64,000 bases of DNA, from the NCBI RefSeq assembly GCF_042944905.1, contig NZ_CP168496.1, positions 2,232,001 to 2,296,000 of the forward strand, given 5' to 3'. Made by a program: the position numbers and the translations under genes. Positions 59,806 through 64,000 of the stretch are shown in pieces. The notes under the pieces are model-generated. The model searched no databases. It saw only the letters and a list, made by a program, of their open reading frames with translations, and was not told where the DNA came from. The stretch is from Psychrobacillus sp042944905. Lineage in GTDB: Bacteria > Bacillota > Bacilli > Bacillales_A > Planococcaceae. The first letter of the stretch is position 1, and each line of letters begins with the position of its first letter.

Positions 59806-60427
59806 GTTGAATAAATAAAGAATCATTCTCATAACTGCAATAAAACACCTTTTTTTCATCGTCAATCAACTGTTCTTTCAATTGTTCCTTTAACCACTTT
59901 TTGTCTTTACCAATCCTTTGAAGATGATTATCTTGAATGTCCCCGTCTAAAATAAGCGGGAAAACAAATTGTTCACTATCTTTTTTAAAGATAGACAAAT
60001 TTCCGGACGGTTCTAAAAATGCATAGTTAACAGATTGAATAGATCCTATTTGTTGTTCTCTTAATTGTTGTAATAAATCATCTAAATTATAACGCTGTTT
60101 TCTCATTTCTTTTTCATTAATGATACCATCTTTCACGATGATGGATGGTTGGCTTTCCATAACATCCCGAAATTTTTTATTTTTCATTGAAATATAAGAA
60201 ACAGTAATTTGAATTATTAACAATATAATCATAGGTAAAACTGCATGTAAGAAATTACTTTTAGGATCATCCAAAGCAAAGGCACCAACTTCGGCAATAA
60301 GTAAAAAAACAACTAAGTCAAATATACTTAGTTCTCCTACTTCTCTTTTACCCATTAAGCGAAGAATAACCAAGATGAGCCAATACAATATAAATGTTCG
60401 AATAATAATGATGAGAATATCGTTCAT
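59789..60427 (-). CDS. DUF421 membrane protein (YetF/YrbG family)
   Basis: 212 residues: three membrane helices (about 4-24, 36-54, 60-80) followed by the DUF421 cytoplasmic domain (MESQPSIIVKDGIINEKEMRKQRYNLDDLL as pieces QPSIIVKDGIIN and RYNLDDLLQQLR; about 90-155) and a C-terminal extension. B. subtilis YrbG lies at the same place. Related YetF proteins influence spore germination, but no function can be read here. Converges on spoVB with overlapping 3' ends. Confidence 0.87.
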   Translation of the reverse strand: MNDILIIIIRTFILYWLILVILRLMGKREVGELSIFDLVVFLLIAEVGAFALDDPKSNFLHAVLPMIILLIIQITVSYISMKNKKFRDVMESQPSIIVKDGIINEKEMRKQRYNLDDLLQQLREQQIGSIQSVNYAFLEPSGNLSIFKKDSEQFVFPLILDGDIQDNHLQRIGKDKKWLKEQLKEQLIDDEKKVFYCSYENDSLFIQLKTSS

Positions 60428-60456
60428 CCTATCACCTCATACTTACTCTGCCCCAA

Positions 60457-60497
60457 AAAAAAGAACTTACTCATAAATACTGAGTAAGTTCTTTTTA
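60457..60497. terminator. Bidirectional terminator after yajC
   Basis: Stem AAAAGAACTTACTCA / TGAGTAAGTTCTTTT with a 7-base loop and A/T flanks on both sides, between the DUF421 gene start and the yajC stop. Confidence 0.9.
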
Positions 60498-60758
60498 TTA
60501 TTCCGTGATAACTCGTCCAACTGCAACTCGTTCAAATTGTAAACGAGTTCCATCTGCTACTATTACAAAAATAGTTTTATCATCTACTGCATCTACCTTC
60601 GCGTGTAAGCCACCAACTGTAATAATTTGGTCTCCACGTTTAAGATCATTTTGCATTCGTGATGTATTTTTTTGTCGCTTTTGTGCTGGACGAATGATGA
60701 AAAACCACATCACAGCGAACATTGCAACAATCGGCAATAAGCCTGTTAAACTTCCCAT
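60498..60758 (-). CDS. yajC: Preprotein translocase subunit YajC
   Basis: Small SecDF-associated membrane protein. The 86 residues have one N-terminal membrane helix (about 4-22), the RPAQKRQK motif (about 24-31) and the YajC domain (LKRGDQIITVGGLHAKV). A good AGGAGGG lies before the ATG. Follows tgt by 43 bases in the ruvB-queA-tgt-yajC order. Confidence 0.95.
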   Translation of the reverse strand: MGSLTGLLPIVAMFAVMWFFIIRPAQKRQKNTSRMQNDLKRGDQIITVGGLHAKVDAVDDKTIFVIVADGTRLQFERVAVGRVITE

Positions 60759-60801
60759 ATATTTTATCCCCTCCTTTTTATCTATTTACAGTATACAAGA
60801 A

Positions 60802-61941
60802 TCAGAAATTTTTTGCATTTGGTTTATTATATCCGTATTCTTCAAAAAACTCTTCTTTGAAATCAAGCAGACGGTCTTCGCGAATTGCTTGACGCACATC
60901 TTTCATTAAATTCATTAAGAAATGAAGATTATGGAAAGATGCTAAGCGTAATCCAAAAGTTTCATCCGCTTTAAATAAATGGCGAAGATATGCTCTGGAA
61001 TAGTTTTGACAAGTATAACAATCACACTTTTCATCGATTGGTCCAAAGTCGCGCGCATATGCTGCTCCTTTAATAACTAAACGACCTTTTGACGTGAAAA
61101 ATGTACCATTACGGGCTATCCGTGTAGGCAACACACAGTCAAACATATCTATCCCTCGAATAGAGCCGTCAATTAAAGAATCAGGTGACCCTACTCCCAT
61201 TAAGTATCTCGGCTTATTTTCGGGCATCATAGGGGCCGTAAAATCAAGTACACGATTCATCACATCTTTTGGTTCTCCTACAGAAAGACCTCCAATTGCA
61301 TAACCCGGAAAATCCAATGATACTAAATCTTTTGCAGATTGTCGACGTAATTCTTCGTATTCTCCACCTTGAATGATACCAAATAGGCCTTGTTTATCTG
61401 TATTTGTATGTGCTGTTAAACAACGTTCAGCCCAGCGAGATGTCCGTTCTACAGACGCTTTCATGTATTCAAATGTTGCAGGATACGGGGGACATTCATC
61501 AAAAGCCATCATAATATCCGAGCCCAAGGCATTTTGAATTTCCATTGATTTTTCAGGACTTAAAAATAATTTATCGCCATTTAAATGATTGCGGAAGTGA
61601 ACACCTTCTTCTTCAATTTTGCGCATATCACTTAAACTGAATACTTGAAATCCGCCAGAATCCGTTAAAATGGCACGATCCCAGTTCATAAATTTATGCA
61701 ATCCGCCTGCTTCGCGAATAATATCATGCCCAGGACGTAACCATAAGTGATACGTGTTGCTTAATATTATCCCAGCATCCATCCCTTTAATCTCTTCTGG
61801 AGACATTGTTTTCACGGTAGCTTGTGTACCTACTGGCATAAACGTAGGCGTCTCAAAAGAACCATGCGGTGTGTGTACAATTCCTAGACGAGCTCCTGTT
61901 TGTTTATCTTTTTTGATTAATTCATACGTTATAGCAGTCAT
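60802..61941 (-). CDS. tgt: Queuine tRNA-ribosyltransferase (tRNA-guanine transglycosylase)
   Basis: Exchanges guanine 34 for preQ1 in GUN-anticodon tRNAs. The 379 residues contain the catalytic Asp in DSGGFQVFSL (about 90-99), the nucleophile region SPDSLIDGSIRGIDMFDCVLP (pieces: GIDMFDCVLPTRIARNG), and the zinc site CDCYTCQNYSRAYLRHL (three Cys and a His). Directly after queA: its ATG is adjacent to the queA stop, so the two queuosine genes are translated together. Confidence 0.98.
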   Translation of the reverse strand: MTAITYELIKKDKQTGARLGIVHTPHGSFETPTFMPVGTQATVKTMSPEEIKGMDAGIILSNTYHLWLRPGHDIIREAGGLHKFMNWDRAILTDSGGFQVFSLSDMRKIEEEGVHFRNHLNGDKLFLSPEKSMEIQNALGSDIMMAFDECPPYPATFEYMKASVERTSRWAERCLTAHTNTDKQGLFGIIQGGEYEELRRQSAKDLVSLDFPGYAIGGLSVGEPKDVMNRVLDFTAPMMPENKPRYLMGVGSPDSLIDGSIRGIDMFDCVLPTRIARNGTFFTSKGRLVIKGAAYARDFGPIDEKCDCYTCQNYSRAYLRHLFKADETFGLRLASFHNLHFLMNLMKDVRQAIREDRLLDFKEEFFEEYGYNKPNAKNF

Positions 61942-62982
61942 TTAATAGTTCCTTCCTTTTATTAACATTGCATCACCGAAACTGAAAAAACGGTAACGCA
62001 TGTCAATAGCTTCTTTGTATGCGTCTAATATAAAGTCTCTTGAAGTAAGCGCACTCACCAGCATAACTAGTGTAGATTTTGGCAAGTGAAAGTTAGTAAT
62101 CATCCCATCAATGCATTTAAATTCATATCCTGGATAAATGAAGATAGATGTCCAACCACTGTCTTCTTCTATCTTCCCTTCAAATTTGGTGGCAACTGTT
62201 TCTAATGTTCTTGTTGAAGTTGTTCCGACAGCAACAACTTTTCCACCAGCTTGCCTCACTTCATTAATCGTCTGTGCAGTTTGTTTAGAAACACGATAAA
62301 ACTCTGAATGCATTTCGTGATCATCAATCGAATCGACACTAACTGGTCGGAATGTGCCAAGCCCAACATGAAGTGTCACAAAAGCTATTTTAACACCTTT
62401 TGCTTGTATTTCATCTATAAGTGATTGAGTAAAATGAAGCCCTGCAGTTGGTGCAGCAGCTGATCCTTGTTCTTTTGCATAAACCGTTTGATAGCGGTCT
62501 TTATCTTCCAATTTTTCGTGTATATAAGGTGGAAGGGGCATTTCACCAAGCTGATCTAACACTTCGAAAAACAAACCTTTATACTCCATTTGGAATATTC
62601 GTCCGCCATGCTCTTTTAGTTCAGTACAAACGGCAGTTAATAGACCATCGCCAAAGGTAATTTTTGTTCCTATTTTTACACGCTTCGCAGGTTTTACTAG
62701 TGTTTCCCAATGATCCCCTTCTATTTGCGTTAACAATAGAACTTCTACATGTGCCCCAGTCTCTTCTTTTATGCCCATTAAACGAGCTGGCATTACCTTC
62801 GTGTCATTTAATACTAGACAATCCCCTTTTTTTAACTCACCGAGAATAGCAGAAAAAGTTTCATGTTTAGTTAAATTGTTTGGATAATCCGCTATTAGCA
62901 GTTTACTGCTTGTCCGGTCAAGAAGCGGGGTTTGTGCAATTAACTCTTCTGGTAAATCAAAATCAAAATCTTCTACTTTCAT
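61942..62982 (-). CDS. queA: S-adenosylmethionine:tRNA ribosyltransferase-isomerase QueA
   Basis: Converts preQ1-tRNA to epoxyqueuosine-tRNA using SAM ribose. The 346 residues start MKVEDFDFDLPEELIAQ and include the family segments LVLNDTKVMPARL, GSAAAPTAGLHFT and HVGLGTFRPV, plus ITNFHLPKSTLVMLVSA. AAGGAAG precedes the ATG. It lies between ruvB and tgt, 14 bases after ruvB. Confidence 0.98.
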   Translation of the reverse strand: MKVEDFDFDLPEELIAQTPLLDRTSSKLLIADYPNNLTKHETFSAILGELKKGDCLVLNDTKVMPARLMGIKEETGAHVEVLLLTQIEGDHWETLVKPAKRVKIGTKITFGDGLLTAVCTELKEHGGRIFQMEYKGLFFEVLDQLGEMPLPPYIHEKLEDKDRYQTVYAKEQGSAAAPTAGLHFTQSLIDEIQAKGVKIAFVTLHVGLGTFRPVSVDSIDDHEMHSEFYRVSKQTAQTINEVRQAGGKVVAVGTTSTRTLETVATKFEGKIEEDSGWTSIFIYPGYEFKCIDGMITNFHLPKSTLVMLVSALTSRDFILDAYKEAIDMRYRFFSFGDAMLIKGRNY

Positions 62983-62996
62983 ATAGCTTACTTCCT

Positions 62997-64000
62997 TTAT
63001 AAGTTGTCTTTTTCAATTGGTAACGGAAATCCTAGATGTTCATAAGCGAGGGTCGATACAATTCTTCCCCTTGGTGATCGTTGGATAAAACCAATTTGCA
63101 TTAAATACGGCTCATACACATCTTCAATGGTTGTAGATTCTTCCCCAATGCTAGCTGCTATCGTGTCTAGACCTACAGGGCCTCCTCTGAAGCGTTCGAT
63201 CATTGCTGTGATTAATTTATGGTCGATATGATCCAAGCCTCTTGGGTCGACTTGCAAAAGTTCTAATGCTTCTCTGGCAATATCCAATGAAATATGTCCA
63301 TTCCCTCGAACTTGTGCATAATCTCTCACACGCTTAAGTAAACGATTTGCGATACGCGGAGTTCCTCTTGCACGTCTCGCAATTTCTCCTGCTGATTCAT
63401 AATCGATTGAAGCATTAAATAACTCTGCACTTCTAACAACAATCGAAGTTAAAGCCTTTTCATCATAAAAATCGAGTCTTAATAACACGCCAAAACGATC
63501 TCTAAGTGGAGCTGATAATGCACCTGCTCGTGTAGTGGCACCGATTAATGTAAAAGGCGGTAAGTCCAATCGAACACTGCGAGCAGATGGGCCTTTTCCA
63601 ACAACAATATCTAAACAAAAGTCTTCCATCGCCGGATAGAGTACTTCTTCAATCGAGCGATTTAACCGATGAATTTCATCTATAAATAAAACATCTCCAG
63701 GTTCAAGTGAACTAACAATAGCAGCTAAGTCTCCTGGTCGTTCAATTGCGGGACCACTCGTCATCCGTATTTGGACATTCATTTCATTTGCAATAACAGC
63801 TGCAAGTGTTGTCTTACCAAGTCCAGGAGGTCCATACAATAGACAGTGATCTAAACTTTCACTTCTCATTTTGGCAGCTTCGATGAAAATTTCTAAATTA
63901 TGTTTTATCTTATCTTGCCCAATGTATTGTGACAATAATTGAGGACGAAGCGATTGCTCAAATGGCTCATCAAAATTAGAAACTTCACTTGATATTACAC
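62997..64000 (-). CDS. ruvB: Holliday junction branch migration helicase RuvB, 5' end outside window
   Basis: AAA+ motor of the RuvAB complex. The reading frame continues to the right window edge (VISSEVSNFDEPFEQSLRPQ is the first visible part), so only a few N-terminal residues are missing. Walker A YGPPGLGKTT, Walker B FIDEIHRLN, sensor 1 GATTRAG, the arginine-finger region LRDRFG and the C-terminal winged helix (IGFIQRSPRGR) are all present. A shorter start (Met of MSQYIGQD) is not supported, because the conserved N-terminal segment lies upstream of it. Confidence 0.97.
   Translation of the reverse strand, partial: VISSEVSNFDEPFEQSLRPQLLSQYIGQDKIKHNLEIFIEAAKMRSESLDHCLLYGPPGLGKTTLAAVIANEMNVQIRMTSGPAIERPGDLAAIVSSLEPGDVLFIDEIHRLNRSIEEVLYPAMEDFCLDIVVGKGPSARSVRLDLPPFTLIGATTRAGALSAPLRDRFGVLLRLDFYDEKALTSIVVRSAELFNASIDYESAGEIARRARGTPRIANRLLKRVRDYAQVRGNGHISLDIAREALELLQVDPRGLDHIDHKLITAMIERFRGGPVGLDTIAASIGEESTTIEDVYEPYLMQIGFIQRSPRGRIVSTLAYEHLGFPLPIEKDNL

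Overview
The window is an AT-rich chromosomal segment of an endospore-forming Firmicute in the order Bacillales. Gene order follows the Bacillus subtilis dnaK-to-ruvB region almost gene for gene. Several traits fit the Lysinibacillus/Psychrobacillus/Sporosarcina side (Planococcaceae) better than Bacillus itself: an intact sigK beside psd and pssA, a compact SpoIIP, and no yqxA, comER or pbpI. The family placement is inference from context. Most genes are on the minus strand. No prophage, insertion sequence, CRISPR array, rRNA or tRNA gene was seen; dnaK (left) and ruvB (right) run off the ends.

Left part (1-10.6 kb): the heat-shock operon hrcA-grpE-dnaK with a perfect CIRCE operator, then hemW, lepA, the sporulation genes spoIIP and gpr, rpsT on the plus strand, and holA. 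Next (10.7-19.6 kb) come yqzM, the competence genes comEA-comEB-comEC, and a compact ribosome-assembly/NAD/shikimate operon (yqeG-yqeH-aroE-yhbY-nadD-yqeK-rsfS-yqeM). At 19.6-22 kb psd and pssA are divergent from overlapping promoters, followed by sigK and a possible 26-residue membrane peptide.

Middle (22-43.2 kb): mtnN-yrrS, greA, udk, the wobble-uridine genes trhP2-trhP1-trmR, mltG, yrzB-ruvX-ireB, alaS with a T-box leader, recD2, a TPR protein, mnmA-iscS-cymR, rarA and tcdA. Right part (43.2-64 kb): 6S RNA, hisS-aspS with a T-box leader, a cell-wall amidase, relA-dtd, recJ-apt, a LapA-like protein, secDF, comN, spoVB, a DUF421 protein, yajC-tgt-queA-ruvB. Translation quality and tRNA chemistry dominate (MnmA/IscS, TcdA, TrhP/TrmR, Tgt/QueA, Dtd, three aminoacyl-tRNA synthetases), with sporulation, competence and stringent-response genes between them.

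The least ordinary material lies between genes. A roughly 400-bp dispersed element occurs in three full copies (about 6.47-6.87, 23.63-24.05 and 48.77-49.16 kb) and two fragments (30.06 and 42.0 kb). Each full copy carries a perfect hairpin whose tip sequence is conserved while the outer arms differ between copies yet stay fully complementary, plus a long-range pairing that encloses it. A GC-rich multi-hairpin element (24.13-24.31 kb), a second repeat family (37.0 and 40.55 kb), degenerate short tandem repeats (6.88-7.04 and 30.1-30.2 kb) and a repeated terminator-like hairpin (24.44 and 48.68 kb) also occur. These repeats fill the places where yqxA and pbpI would be expected.
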